64,000 nucleotides of DNA from Dolomedes plantarius (taxonomy: Eukaryota; Arthropoda; Arachnida; Araneae; Dolomedidae), in contig OU015501.1 in NCBI GenBank assembly GCA_907164885.2, positions 22,160,631 to 22,224,630 on the forward strand, read 5' to 3'. The notes under the pieces are model-generated. The model saw only the letters and a list, made by a program, of their open reading frames with translations, searched no databases and had not been told where the DNA came from. Positions 32,206 through 44,389 of this stretch are shown piece by piece. Each line of letters opens with the position of its first letter. Position 1 is the first letter of the stretch. Both the position numbers and the translations under genes were made by a program.

Positions 32206-35200
32206 GAAGGGTTTGGTGGATGAAGGGGTTATGTTACATTTTTTGAAAATACAATCTAATTCAATGGATGAAAGAGTTATGTGCAGAAGTGTTATGTAGC
32301 AAAATCTGAATATTTTAAAACAGTTAGAAACAAAGATATGAAGAAGATGAAGGGGCTATGTAACATTTTCCTGCTAAAACCATAGAGGATGAAAGGGTCA
32401 TGTGCCCTTTACCCCTTCTTCCAATGGAGCCTAAACTAATGATAGTAACATAACCCCTTCATGCATTCAACAGGTGGTTGTTATGATAGGTCTGGAGGTT
32501 ACAATAAATATCGCTGATGTGGTGACGTAGTGAAGATCGCGTCTTATTTTTGCTATGACGTCACCACGGCAGCGGTATAAATCGTTTGTTTAAAAGATGT
32601 TGTTGGACAGTTGGCAACGTGTATGCAAATTCTAGATCCGGGCAGTCAACGAAGTTTGTTCTAATGTTAGTTATTTGGCGATGTAATAAAGCTTGGTTTT
32701 TTGACTTATGCCTGATACTTTGATTTCCGCGTAAATTTTTTTTAATGCACAATATCTACTGGCATCCACTGACCTACATAAACTAAACAGAACAAGTAAT
32801 CCCATGGCAGAAACTTCAGCAAGAAATAAATATTGGTAAGTAAGTCTTATGATACATATAAATGCATTATTATTATTATTTAAAAAAAAATTTTTTTTTT
32901 TTATTTATTTATATTTTTTTTAGTACCTATTTATTTATTTCCTTTTTTTTCAGAGAATGGATCAGAAAGTGATCCCTCAAGCAGCATCAACAGTTTCGGT
33001 GATTATGATGAATCAAGCGATTTGTATGAACCAAATTATAGCGACCTGAGTGAAAGTGATTGTGAGTTACCGGTAGGACTAAACCTCAGTGAATTTAATA
33101 AGGTTTCGTCTAATGAGTTTGCTCACGAACTGGATAAAATGAGTCCCTCAAGTCTTTCTAGAAATGAGTCAGGTGATGGTCCCATACAACAGGTAAGCCC
33201 TATAACTTCATCTAAAAATGCACAAACAAAACAACAACAAATTTATATAAAAACCTCAAGGAAACGGAAAAGAAATCCTGAAGAATGGAAAAAGAAAAAA
33301 GCGTCAATTAGAAGAGAAGCAGGTGAAAGCTATATTTCATATAAAGGAAATGTTATTCCTGCTAAAACTATTAAAATGGGAATCTTATGTCACGATAAAT
33401 GTCGTTTCGATTGTACAAGTAACTTTGACGAAGAAATGCGGGCATTCATTCCTAAATCTTTTTATGAATTAAATGTTGATGCTAAGAATGCATTGCTTTT
33501 TAATAATATTGAAAAGGTTCCCATAAAGAGAATGAAAAAGGGTGCTGTAAATCATAAGTTATCTTCATACAAGTATATGGTCACAACAGGAGGTGTCCGA
33601 ACTAGAGTGTGCAAAAAAGCTTTGGCTAACTTATATCAAATAAGTCTGAAAAAAATTGAAATCATTCAAAATAAAATAAAATCTGGTACAAGTACTCCTC
33701 AACCTGATAAAAGGGGTAGACATAATGTGAGACCCAACAAAACTAGTGAAGATGTCAAGGTTTCTGTTATGGAACATATTTCGAAATTTCCTGCCGAAGG
33801 ATCACATTATTCTAGGCATTGTAATACGCATAAAAAAATGTCTTTCCCCACTTCTATCTGTGTCGAAAATGCATAAATTGTACATCAATGAATGTAAAAA
33901 CAATAAGCTTCCTGATAAATTTTGAAAGCTAAAGGAAAGTTATTACCGCCAAATTTTCGTTACGCATTATAATATCTCTTTTGGACAACCTAAATCGGAC
34001 ACTTGCAGCACATGTGATTCAGGTGAGAAAATTGAGGAGCATATAGAAAACTTCCAAGCTGCATGTGAAGCTATGAGGTCAGATAGAGAGCTGGCTGAAT
34101 CAGATAGCAAAATTGCTTAATTAACGGTCGACCTCCAGCAAACCATGCCCCTCCCACGTCTTAGCACGTCAAAGGCATTTTATGTTCGCCAAGCCTGGTT
34201 TTACAACTTAGGCATTCATATCACAGCCAAAGAGGGTTCGAGAGCTATATTCTGTACCTGGACCGAGGACCGAGCAAAGAGAGGGAGTTCTGGGGTCTTA
34301 AGCTCATTACTCACTTCATTTGTATTAAATAAACTCTGTTAACATGTTACTTGATGAAATAATTGTAAATGCATATCCTTTTTCTTATTTTTTATTAAAA
34401 CTTAACAACACGTGCACTACATTGTACATACACAACGAACAACCATTTCTAACACACAGTGATGGACAGAGTGTTGCCAACATAGTAAAGACAAATGTAC
34501 TCATAAACCAACAATTTGAACTTGATAACCAGCTAAAAAGCAAAGACCATATAATCATTTGGTCGGATTCTTGCTCAGGCCAAAATAAGAATTTTTTAAT
34601 GGTATGTCTCTACCAGTACTTAATAAATAAAGAAAGTTTCAAAACTATTGACCATAAATTTCCTGAAGTGGGGCACACTTACCTGGACAGTGATAGATAC
34701 TTTGGCCGAATTGAAAAAGTATTAAGAAAACACCAAAACATCTATTTACCCGAGCAATATCGGGATATTATCGACAAATCAAGCAAAAGAAGTCTAGTTA
34801 TAGATATGAGTAACCATATCCGTAAAACTGATGACCTAATGACGAAGTTGAAACTCTTAAACAGAAAAAAGGATACCTTAAAGGAAATCGTGCGTTTTAG
34901 AGATGGTGTGAAATAGATTCGTGTTGAAGAATATGTTTTTTACTTTTTCAAAGAATCGTATGATCCCAACACTCCTTTTAAACAAGTGAACATAACGCGC
35001 TACTTGAATCAAGAAGCAAGCTTGGGGGACATTTCCATTTCCCGATTGTTTGAAAAGACTGGGGAGTTGTCAAAAGAAAAAAAGGAAAATCTGAAAGACC
35101 AGCTTAGATTTATTCCAGAAGAATACAGATGGTACAACAATATACTTATTAATGAAAGACCATGCCATTGAGGCCTTACCAAATTCAAGTTTTTTGTTAT

Positions 35201-35648
35201 TTTGATTTAGAAGCTTAGATAAAATTGATTTAATGTTTTTGTTGTAGTCAAATATTTCAAGTTAGATATGCTAAGATATTTTGATTTTGTTCTGAAATAG
35301 CCCAAATTAGTTCACTTTGTATACTTTTTTTCGAATCATATATAGAGCTTTGCAATGATTGAATTTATTTACATCTTGCCTCATTCATTCGTTAGATAAT
35401 TTACAGATTAAAAAAAATTTTTGAGGATGAAGAAGTTATGTACACAAAATATATAAAAATATATATTATGGATACAGGTAAGTAAATAAAACTTGGTACA
35501 TTAAAAAATAGATGTCATTAGACTAATTTCATACACTCACTCAACGACAAAACCAGAAAATGATAAAGCTGCAACAAATGAAACTTTAAACCTAAATTAC
35601 TCTAAATTTGGGTTTTGTTACATAACCCCTTCATCACCCAAGCCCTTC
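32206..35648 (+). mobile_element. unclassified DNA transposon encoding a DUF7869-like protein
   Basis: Terminal inverted repeats of 33 bp with four mismatches start GAAGGGTTTGGTGGATGAAG (left) and GAAGGGCTTGGGTGATGAAG (inverse of right). Both are flanked by AATT (32202-32205, 35649-35652), which could be a 4-bp target duplication or, being palindromic, part of the TIR. A 19-bp motif, GATGAAGGGGTTATGTNAC, occurs near 32219, 32267, 32346, 32388, 32445 (inverted), 35426 and 35617 (inverted). This looks like a set of transposase binding sites. The only coding content is one gene on the + strand. I know no named superfamily with these ends. Confidence 0.8.
32954..35171 (+). pseudogene. DUF7869-like transposase-type protein, broken
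   Basis: An acceptor (TTTTTTTTCAG, 32953) opens the frame at 32954: acidic N terminus (SESDPSSSINSFGDYDESSD), basic KTSRKRKRNPEEWKKKKASI, a cysteine cluster CHDKCRFDCTSN, a helical region with DKRGRHNVRPNKTSEDVK, then SHYSRHC. After breaks near 33840, 33924, 34120 and 34342 the same order continues: CSTCDSG, RLSTSKAFYVRQAWFYNLGI, FCTWTEDRAKRGSS, IIWSDSCSGQNKNF, HKFPEVGHTYLDSDRYFGRI and the tail FIPEEYRWYNNIL. The D residues in TED, WSDSC and LDSD suggest an RNase H-like core, which is inference. Many arthropod genomes carry such proteins as uncharacterised. A short upstream exon with ATG at 32804 and GTAAGT is possible but its phase does not fit well. Confidence 0.75.
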
Positions 35649-35652
35649 AATT

Positions 35653-36985
35653 AACATTAATAACTAATCTGATTAATATAAAAGGGGACAAATAATGATT
35701 CATTTTAGATGAATTTGATAAAAAATGTGAACGCATTAACGTCTCTGAGTGATCAAGAAAAGTAGTTTTATTCTATGAATGAGTAGATACAAATGAAATT
35801 AAAATTTTCCGGACTTATTACATTATTTCAACGTATTTTAAGAAATTTTAGGATTACCCTGATTACATCAACGGTAATTTGTAGACTGTAGGTTTTGTTT
35901 TATCTCCCCTAATTTCTCTTTCGCCGTAAATGGAGTGAAAATACTACTTCTATAGTGTGATGTTACTTTTTTGGGGTGAAACTCCCAAAAGACTAACTTT
36001 CATTGAAGTTCAAATTATCAGAAAAGTAACCTACTTAGCCCGTAAATTGTAATATACATTCTTAATCAGTCTTAAAGGAATTATCTCGGTTGGTCACTTG
36101 TCAACGCCTTCCGTACGATAAATTATGAAGAAAAAAAAATTAAATACTAGTTCAAAAATTATGTTAAAATAATTTATTTAATTAGTGCAAATTACTAGCT
36201 ATGGAAGCATGACAAAAATTGTTGCTCGTAGGATGTTAATTTTTTTTCACTATAATTATAGTACCTTTCTTTGAACTCACTTTAAAAAAGTTTTGTGAAG
36301 GCGGGGCATATTAGTTCGTAACATGGGGATAATACACCACTAATATTTTATCCGAAAATTACTTCTAGGCACAATTAGTTCGAACACATAAACTCCTATT
36401 ACTACAGTTCTGAAATAAAAATAATGCTTGCTAAAATTAGTAAGCTAAGTATAACTGACTGGTTATTGTTTCTCAATATTGAGAGTTGCAATTGCTCAGG
36501 TCCCAGGTCATGACATCGAAAACCAATGGATGCTAAAATTTTCTGACATATAAAGCGAATGCAATGTCCTTTCCCGTTTAAGGCTCTCCAAAGAAAGTAT
36601 ACTTTAACTGTACAGATGCTTCTCTCTGTGAGTCGCCAAACCTAGTACCCATTTCTTTTATTTTACTTTAATAAAGACTTTGTAGAATGATGACTTTCCG
36701 CTCAGCCACATTTCAATTTTTCGATGGAGGCCTTATTTGAGCCTTATAAATTTTTTTTTCGTACAAATCCGCTGGACTTATCCACTCTGTTGTTTTGTAC
36801 CAGATTTAATTTTGTCATGTTTATGAGCTAACACAGGTACAACGGTATCTACGGAGAGGACAGGGAGAATAAATCGTCCCTCAGACTTTCCGAGAAATTA
36901 TGCTATCTGTAAGATGGTGGAATCTGTTAATAGGACATTATTTAGACACAAACTAATGTTGCTAAACTTACAGCTCTTTTGTTTC
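35653..36985. other. AT-rich stretch without recognised gene
   Basis: Nothing coding is supported. A 60-bp block at 36123-36180 (AAATTAAATACTAGTTCAAA, AATAATTTATTTA) recurs at about 38825-38895 in the same orientation. Confidence 0.45.
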
Positions 36986-37235
36986 GAAACAAAAAATAAA
37001 AATAACCCATTTCAACAAATGCAGGGGCCATGGCGGTCTTGTGGTACAGCGCGCTGGTTTTCGGTGCTGAGGGTGCTCGGATCGGATCCTGGCGACGCGC
37101 CACTAAACTGCCTCCATCTGTGTCGTCCCTTCATAGGGGGCAATGCTGATCCGCTTATATGGCGTCCCCATAATAAAGTGGCCAGCAAAACTACGGTGAA
37201 TTATAGGCGCGACAAGTCCCTCCGCATTTAAAAAA
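36986..37235 (+). repeat. tRNA-derived SINE, family 2
   Basis: The head GGCGGTCTTGTGGTACAGCG, then TTTTCGGTGCTGAGGGTGCT and a box-B-like GGATCGGATCC, mark a tRNA origin. The body CTGCCTCCATCTGTGTCGTC is followed by an A/T-rich tail. A second copy of this family lies inverted at 59350-59577. Confidence 0.75.
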
Positions 37236-37489
37236 TTTTTTTTTTTTAAATCAACAAATGCATTTGAATTATATAACGAAACAATAATACAATTCCCTTT
37301 TGAACTCTTTGAAAATACACTCTTAGACGACAAAAAAAAAAGCAGCAGCACCAAGACGGAGTTATCCGAATGGGACGAAAATCGGTAGATGTGATCTACA
37401 GTACATGTACAGAAAAATAAATATTTACAATTTGAGAAAAATTGTATGATTTCTTCAAGAAAAAGAGCTTCACAAAGTGAAAAAGTCAA

Positions 37490-38510
37490 TAACGCGTTGG
37501 TCCACCTCTGGCCCTTTGCATAAGGCAAACAGTTATTCGGCTTGGCACTGATTGATAGAGGTGGCGGATGTCCTCCTGCGGGATATCGTGCCAAATTCTG
37601 TCCAATTGCCGTGTTAGATCGTCAAAATCCCAAGCTGGTTGAAGGGCCTTGCCCATAATGCTCCAAACGTTCTCAATGGGGGAGAGTTCCGGTGACCTTG
37701 GTGGCTAAGGTAGCATTGGGCAACCACAAAGATAAGCAGTAGAAACTCTCGCCGTGTGCGGCCGGGCATTATATTGCTGAAATGTAAGCCTAGGATGGCG
37801 TGATATGAAGGGTAACACAACGGGGCGTAGAATATCGTCGATGTACCGCTGTGCTGTAAGGGTGCCACGGATGACACCAAAGGGGTCCTACTATGAAATG
37901 AAATGGCACCCCAGACCATCACTCCTGGTTGTCGGCCCGTATGGCGGAAGACAGTCAGGTTGGTATTCCACCGCTGTCCGGGGCTTCTCTAGACACGTAT
38001 TCGCTGGTCATCGGGGCTCAATTTGAAGCGGGACTCATCACTGAAGACAATTCTACTCCAGTCAGTGACATCCCACGTTGAATGTGCCCGACATCACTGC
38101 AAATAGGCTTGTCGATGTACAGATGTCGATGGTATTCCGCGCAAGGAGCGCCTTGAGCTCAGCTCCCTTTCTCTGAGCCGCCTATGAATGGTCCTTGCGG
38201 TCCCTAAAGACCCAGTTGCACGTACGATCGATAATAATGATGAATCTGGGGCTGTGAGTGCCACTCTGACGATTGCTCGGTCCTCATGTTCTGTCGTTTC
38301 TCTAGGCCGACCGCTTCCTTCTTGACGTTGTGTTCGGCCATGGTTCACCCATTCCTGTCAACGTCGTCTAATAGTGGCATCGCTCCTATCCAAATGTCGA
38401 ACGATTCGCCGATTAGACCAACCGTCTTCTTTGACCCCCAACTACACTTCCTCTCTCAAATGCTGACATCTGCGCATATTGTTCGTGCAACTGTATGCGA
38501 GGCATAGTTA
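37490..38510 (-). pseudogene. Tc1-like transposase, heavily broken
   Basis: Read downward from 38510: paired-type HTH region (LGVKEDGWSNRRIVRHLDRS, ATIRRR), then WVNHGRTQRQEGSGRPRETT, EHEDRAIVRVALTAPDSS and TARTIHRRLRERELSSRRSL. The DDE part is scrambled but MVWGAISFHSRTPLV, a PPRSPELSPIENVW-like stretch and a final RITVCLMQRARGG-type block are visible in different frames. The family catalyses cut-and-paste transposition at TA sites. Frameshifts and stops make it inactive. Clear terminal repeats were not found. Confidence 0.75.
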
Positions 38511-38726
38511 TTGTCTACCTGAGTACACGGAATGAAATTCGGAAAGAATTTATGACCTGGAATCGAAATTTCTCCTTTAATACCCTGCCAGTTGTGCAGT
38601 TAAGATGCCCTGCAGCGTAACATGTTCATTCATTGGCCGCCAAACTTTAAAATTTTGCATATTCCATCGAAAGCTGTATGCATATCAAATTTGTGTCCAA
38701 TTTGCATTACCCCTTCTTACTGCGTT

Positions 38727-38761
<35 letters not shown>

Positions 38762-39043
38762 TCTAATAGTGTAAGTTAAAAAAAATAAAGAATAAAGAAG
38801 TGGAGAAATATTGCTCAGATAAAAATTATGAAGACCCCCCCCCCAAAAAAAAAAATTAAATACTAGTTTAAAAATTACGTTGAAATAATTCATTAATGTT
38901 TAGTAATTTATATAATCCAATTACCAGTGTCCCGATCAAGTGAAAAGAGATCCAAACACTCTTTCTTAAAGACACATTGCCCCTTTCCAATGCATTCATC
39001 TCACTAGATGAGATCTTTTTAGTCCAAAAGTTAAAATTGACAC
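38511..39043. other. spacer with poly-T/(GT)n and poly-C runs
   Basis: No gene. A T21 run followed by (GT)n lies at about 38727-38762 and a C10A10 block at about 38836-38855, the latter inside the second copy of the 36123 direct repeat. Confidence 0.5.
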
Positions 39044-39193
39044 CATTGGCGCACCCTGGGGGGGGGCAAGGGGCCCTGGCCCCTCCCAAAGAAATAGAAA
39101 TTGCATTATGAATATTGAGTTTGCATTATAAATATTTTTATCAGTTCATCTGGGTCCCCCCCCCCCTAAGAAAAAATCCTGGGTGCGCCACTG
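39044..39193. mobile_element. hAT-type MITE with 8-bp target duplication
   Basis: The 150-bp element has ends CATTGGCGCACCCTGGGG and, inverted, CAGTGGCGCACCCAGGA. It is flanked by ATTGACAC on both sides (39036-39043 and 39194-39201). An 8-bp duplication is the hAT superfamily signature. The interior has G9 and C11 runs and no ORF. Confidence 0.82.
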
Positions 39194-39201
39194 ATTGACA
39201 C

Positions 39202-39858
39202 TAACTGGCAAGAAATATAAGATAGCTGCCCAAATATACTTCGTTTTTTATAGTAAGGAATTGTTATTAGCATATTTTCAATTTTTATTTCTCTCTTTTC
39301 AAAGTCAATTTTCAATTTTTATTCCTCTCTTTTCATAATTAACTTCGGTGCCTCATCAATTAACTTAAAATGCTAAAACCAAACTCGCTTAACCTAACTC
39401 GCTTTTTTTTCTCACCAGTAGTTGGAGGTAGTGCTCTAATTGCTTTTAGCGTATAGCAGCAAAATTTGATGAGGCGCTTCGCTGTGGTTCCAAGAAAATC
39501 CACCACCAGGGAAATAAATTGCAAACAAACTGGCTTTTAACATTCTCAGTATTTTTTAAATTTGAAGTGCAATAGAGTCGTTATATCTATTCTGAAGATT
39601 CTATCTGATCTGCGGCGGGGGGGGGGGGGGAGAAAAAAAATCGGAAACTCTTCCAGGGCGTCATTAAGAATTTTAATTAAAAAAAATCTGATGATAGATT
39701 TATTTTATTGGAAGCAATACAAAAAAATATTTTTGACTTAGAAAGACCATACTCATATCCATAGTTTTCCTAAATAAAAAACAAATTTTGTTAAAAAGAA
39801 ACATCTTGGGTTCCTCATCGAAAAAATACCGGCCAGATGTTTTACTCGAACAGCAATT
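39202..39858. other. spacer without recognised gene
   Basis: A partial duplication (TTTTCAATTTTTATTTCTCT, 39278-39335) and a G14 run near 39616 are present. Nothing coding is seen. Confidence 0.45.
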
Positions 39859-39862
39859 TTAA

Positions 39863-42232
39863 CCTTTTACACGCCGCACTATGATCGAAAGGTAACACAA
39901 ACTATTTATTGATAAAAATCACATTAAAACTCAAACATAAGAACTATGAGTACTTTTTTTTCAAGAAAAAAATTTTGTATATGATTTATAACATGTTCCC
40001 AAAAGGGAACATTGGCGGGAAACACTTAGTTTTTCCACATGTTTTTATAAAATATGATTACTGACTCTTGCATTCAAATTTCGATTTCTGTACCCAATTT
40101 TTTAATAGTTATAAGTAAATTTCTAAAAGTTATAGAGTAATAACACAGGTTAAGCAGAAAAATAGTCGGGGTCCACCCCCTACCCCACGTGGTCGGGGTC
40201 GAGCCGTGGTGGTGCTCAAGAGCTATACCACCTTAACTAGTCAAAAGGTGCAACGAAGCTTTCAAAAGAAAAAGTTTTACCACTAAATTAAAAAAAAATT
40301 AATTTTACAGTTGATGAGCAAAAATTACTATATTTAAACAGTTTTACAATTATTTATTAGCATGTTAATCAAACAATTGAAAAACCATTAGAAAAAAGGA
40401 AGTAACAGATAATCTCTGTGTAAAAATTCACAGCACAATAATAATATGAATGAAAATCTAAAAAATACAAGGAGAAAAAAAAACTACCGAAATTCTTTAA
40501 AATAAGAAAAAGAAAACGAAAAATGATTTTTGTTCTTAGCTTTTTTGCCCTACGTGTTTTCTGCTGTCCATCGTAGGTAGGAAAGTATTTCTCATGCAGT
40601 CTTTTCTCACACAAAATATTTTTTTCCTAGTATTCGTTTGGAATACAACACAACATCCTTGTGCTGATGGCACAATAAAATGTGCATCTGATCGTCTCAA
40701 AGATTCATAGCAATGTGCGTGAGGTCCAGGAACAGAGTGGATTTTCAATTTCATGCGAAGCAAACACACAGTTGCTTCTCTCCTGAGATGCGATAGTTCT
40801 GCTGTTGTACCTTTGTGCAAATGTAAATGCAAAATCCATCCAGCAGCGACAGCCATGTTTAGCGCATTGCTAAATAGATTCCAATACCATTTTTTGTTTC
40901 TAAACATAGGTCGATATGATCGAAGAAGTCTGTCTAGTAAATCGACACCTCCCATCCCCTCATTATACACTTTTATCAGATGTGGCTGATAAACATCAAT
41001 TTTTTTTGGGGTTTTACGATAGGCTCATGGGTCGAATAATTGGATGTCCAGCGACAAATATAAGCTTGACCATCACTTCGATACTCAAAATTTCCTCTTT
41101 GCCATTTTGAGGCTTCCTTTGATGATTTGAAAAAGCATCTTCCTGTCCGAAATTCCCGAATCGTGCCAGTTGCTTTGCAACCCCTTTTTCAGAAAACTCA
41201 GTAAACAGCTTGTGTGATGAGAAAAAGTTGTCAATGAAAATTTCATGCATCTCTGGATTTTCAACACTGGATAGAAGCTCCCACACAACTCTAGATCCAA
41301 GAGGAGAGTTTTCTATTTCTGAACTTTTTCCACTATAGATTCTCATAGCATATTAATAGTCATTGCTGGAACACAACATCCATATTTTAAAACCAAACTA
41401 TATTGGTTTACCCCGTATACACAATTTACCCGAATGATGATCGAAACAGGGCACTATGGATTCATCTATACTCAATTTAGAATGGAAGTGACATATCCTC
41501 TCTCAACTGAAGAAAATCGCAGAGTAAAGGAAAATAATGAGAACTCATAATCACGTGTTTTCCAACATATTATGTGCCCCTCCAATAGAGTCATAAACAA
41601 CGTCTAACTATCAACAAACCCGCGTTTTTAGGCGGCAGCTATGAGTAATCCACTTCAGACCCATCGGAGTCCCCCTCCCCCCTCTCCGTCACACACGGGG
41701 GGGAGGGGTGAACAGGCGTAATAAAAGTAGATCACAGTCATAAACATTTTTCCTTTATACGTACTAATAGCTCTCGTATTCGAAAACATTTTATCAATAC
41801 TCCTATGCACTGTAATCAAAATAACTTAATTATGTTGAAAAACTAACCTTTACACGCCAATGTTCCCTTTTGGGAACATGCATATTTTTCATCTAATAGT
41901 AACAACAAAATTTAATCTTTATTGATATAACTTATGTTCTACCAAGAAAATGATCATTTTTAATTACTCCCTCTTAATTTTAAAATCATTTGTTGAATTT
42001 TGAATTTTATACGAATTTTTGAATTTTGTTAGACGAAAAGTTAGAAAAAAGCCAAAGTTACGATTTTTTCCCCTAGACACTTTTTATTTTATTAACATAA
42101 CCTCGATGCCAAAAAATCAATCCATATCTTCGTTCTAAGTAATAATTTTTATAGAGAAATATAAATAAAATTGTATTTTTCACAGAATTTTGAAGTTGAT
42201 GTTCCCTTTTGGGAACATTGGCGTGTAAAAGG
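39863..42232 (-). mobile_element. piggyBac-type element
   Basis: The left end TTAA-CCTTTTACACGCC (TTAA 39859-39862) mirrors the right end GGCGTGTAAAAGG, near TTAA at 42235-42238. The imperfect palindrome TGTTCCC-N4-GGGAACA occurs three times: about 39992-40010, 41862-41880 and 42199-42216, each beside an ACGCCAATG-like block. The minus strand encodes a broken piggyBac transposase. The right TTAA is separated from the TIR by two T, so one end has drifted. Confidence 0.8.
40536..41500 (-). pseudogene. piggyBac transposase, C-terminal half
   Basis: Reading downward from 41500: SKLSIDESIVPCFDHHSGKL (first catalytic D region), RGKPI, FGFKIWML, then HEIFIDNFFSSHKLFTEF, and after a break MYNEGMGGVDLLDRLLRSYR with the late catalytic D and WYWNLFSNALNMAV. 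A cysteine-containing end (CVRKDCMR) resembles the C-terminal zinc-binding part. Stops (after GKPI, after SSNDY, and after SLS) and a frame change separate the pieces. piggyBac enzymes excise precisely at TTAA. The N-terminal half is not recognisable, so this copy is dead. Confidence 0.85.
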
Positions 42233-42238
42233 TTTTAA

Positions 42239-42800
42239 TCCGAAATATTTTAGCAGCAAGAGAATATTTTTCAGGAAGTTATATTTAAGCATTTGACTCA
42301 AGCTCTCAAACCCGCATAATAGAAAATAGTAACTTGGAACTGGTACGTATCTCTGTGTGTCATCAGCCTGAGATTTAGATTATAATCAGGAAAAATTCGA
42401 TTAAGGAAATTCAAAGATTACAAAAATAAGTGTGTTGTTGAATAAAAATTCTGGACATCGATATAATAGAATCTCGAAAGTATATTAACCTGTTATAATA
42501 CGAGGGTTTAATATTAGCGCCAACAAACAGTAGCACACTCTCTTGTCATGCATGCAGGATAGTTTATTTCATTTTTGCATAGTCCCATTTTTTTCGTTTT
42601 GCAGATGAGTAATCACGTGTTCAGTAACATTGAACAGAGAAAGAGAGCTGAGCTTACTAATGTATGGAGTTTTAACTTCGAAAGTTGAAGCCCTCTCGGA
42701 ATTGAGTGGATTTTGCCTCAGGAGGTGCTAGGAGACGATATATCTAGTAGGGTGGGGGATTTCTTTTGAAAACAAACACATGAAATTTTGGTTTGGTTTG
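42239..42800. other. spacer without recognised gene
   Basis: Mixed-composition sequence between the piggyBac element and the SINE. No ORF or repeat ends are supported. Confidence 0.4.
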
Positions 42801-42965
42801 GTTTAGAGCGCTACGGTCAACTTTTTGCTACACTAGGGCTAATTAGACGGGGACCTAAAGTTTAAAGCCGATTCCAAACGGCTTCAAAAATCCATGCCAA
42901 CAGTAGGACTCGAACCCACAGGATCTGAACCGAATGTCAGCACCTTAGCAATTCGGCTAACATTT
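42801..42965 (-). repeat. tRNA-derived SINE, family 1, minus strand
   Basis: In minus orientation: TAGCCGAATTGCTAAGGTGC (box A region), GTGGGTTCGAGTCC (box B), then CTGTTGGCATGGATTTTTGA and GCCGTTTGGAATCGG, ending with a tail that includes AAAAAGTTGACCGTAGCGCT. Head and body match the copy at 6710-6870. Confidence 0.75.
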
Positions 42966-43273
42966 TGTATACCCTGACCTAAACAAGATTACTATTTAAA
43001 ATGTGAGCATTTCGGGAATCGTTTTCTTACAGATCGCTAATTTGTGAATTTTGAAGCCTGAATTCGGCCCTAAGACATGAAGATATCGGTTTAAAACGTT
43101 TTTAATAGTTTCTAAAACGAAACTGTTTGGGGGTTATGCAAAACCGCAATGGCTTGTAATTGGCTTACGGCAGGAAGAAGAAAATAATCCATGCAGATGC
43201 GCTTTACACGTCTTTTGATTTTCCAGATAAAAGTGAGCCTGTTTGTCAGAGTTCTCATTGTTACGAATCGACA

Positions 43274-44389
43274 ATGTCTCTAACCATGCAAGACCGTGCT
43301 TTTCTCGTTAAATGTTATTATGAATGCGATAGCAATGAACAGCCTGCTTTGCAAAGGTATCGTTCAGTAAGAGGAAAACGCCGAGGGTCAATGACATCGC
43401 AGGGTTTGAGGAAAATGATGACAAAGTTTGAAGCCACAGGTTTGTTATCTGTTGCACCTGGGAGGGGAAGGAAACCTGCTTCTGTGGAAACCGAGGATGC
43501 TGTTGCATTAGCAGTGGAGGAAACAACAATGGAAACGATGGAGGAAACAACAATCGGTAAGTGCAGCATACGTGCTGTCGCACGTCGAATGGACGTACCA
43601 TGGAGTATGGTGTGCAAAATTGTCCGCAAAGTGCTGTAGTTCTACCCATACAAAATCAAACATGTTCAAGAACTTAAACGTAACGATACTGCTGCAAGAG
43701 AATCTTTCGCTTTGGAATTCCTTGCACGGATGGAAATGGACGAACATTGGCCATGGAACATTTCGTGGAGAGATGAGGCCCATTTTTACCTAAATGGTAA
43801 TGTCAACACCCATAACTGCAGGATTTGGCCCAAACAAACCCCGCATGTAATCTACCCAGTTCCATTGCATTTTCCTAAAGTCACCGTTTGGTGTGGTATG
43901 ACAGCTAGTTTCATAATTGGACCATTTTTCTTTGAAGAGCAATCGACAGCTGGACCTGTTACATGTACTGTGACTGCAGCTCGCTTAGAGTCAATGTAAA
44001 GATGTTTCGTGATACCTGAACTCCAGCAACGTGGCATTTTAGACACCGCGATTTTTATGCAGGTAGAGGCCCCGCCGCACATTGGTACATGTGTCACATT
44101 GTTACTTAAGCAACATTTCACGAATGAACGGATTATAAGCCGAAATTTCCCTACAAAATGGCCACCCCGGTCACCAGACCTCAACCCCTATGACTTCTGG
44201 CTATGAGGTTATCTAAAAAGTACTGTTTATGGTGATAATCTAAAGAATTTGGCGGAACTGAAAGATGCGATATACCGACATGTCCGTAACATTCCTCCTG
44301 ATATGCTAAGAGCTACTGTTGAGAATGCAGTAATGCGATTCAACTTGCTTCCGGAAAATGGTGGACCCCACATTGAACATGCTTTGTAA
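43274..44389 (+). pseudogene. mariner/IS630-type transposase, broken
   Basis: The product starts MSLTMQDRAFLVKCYYECDS and has an HTH region (GLRKMMTKFEATGLLSVAPG, then CSIRAVARRMDVPWSMVCKI). The DDE core includes ISWRDEAHFYLNG (first D), IFMQVEAPPHIG (normally QDGAPPH, so the second D is lost to V) and WPPRSPDLNPYDFWL (third D). Stops follow at 43637-43639, near 43997 and after FWL, and the end is PENGGPHIEHAL at TAA 44387-44389. Such genes are common in arthropods. Loss of a catalytic D and several stops show it is dead. The 3' element end, CCACCCTG, is at 44622 next to TA. Confidence 0.82.
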
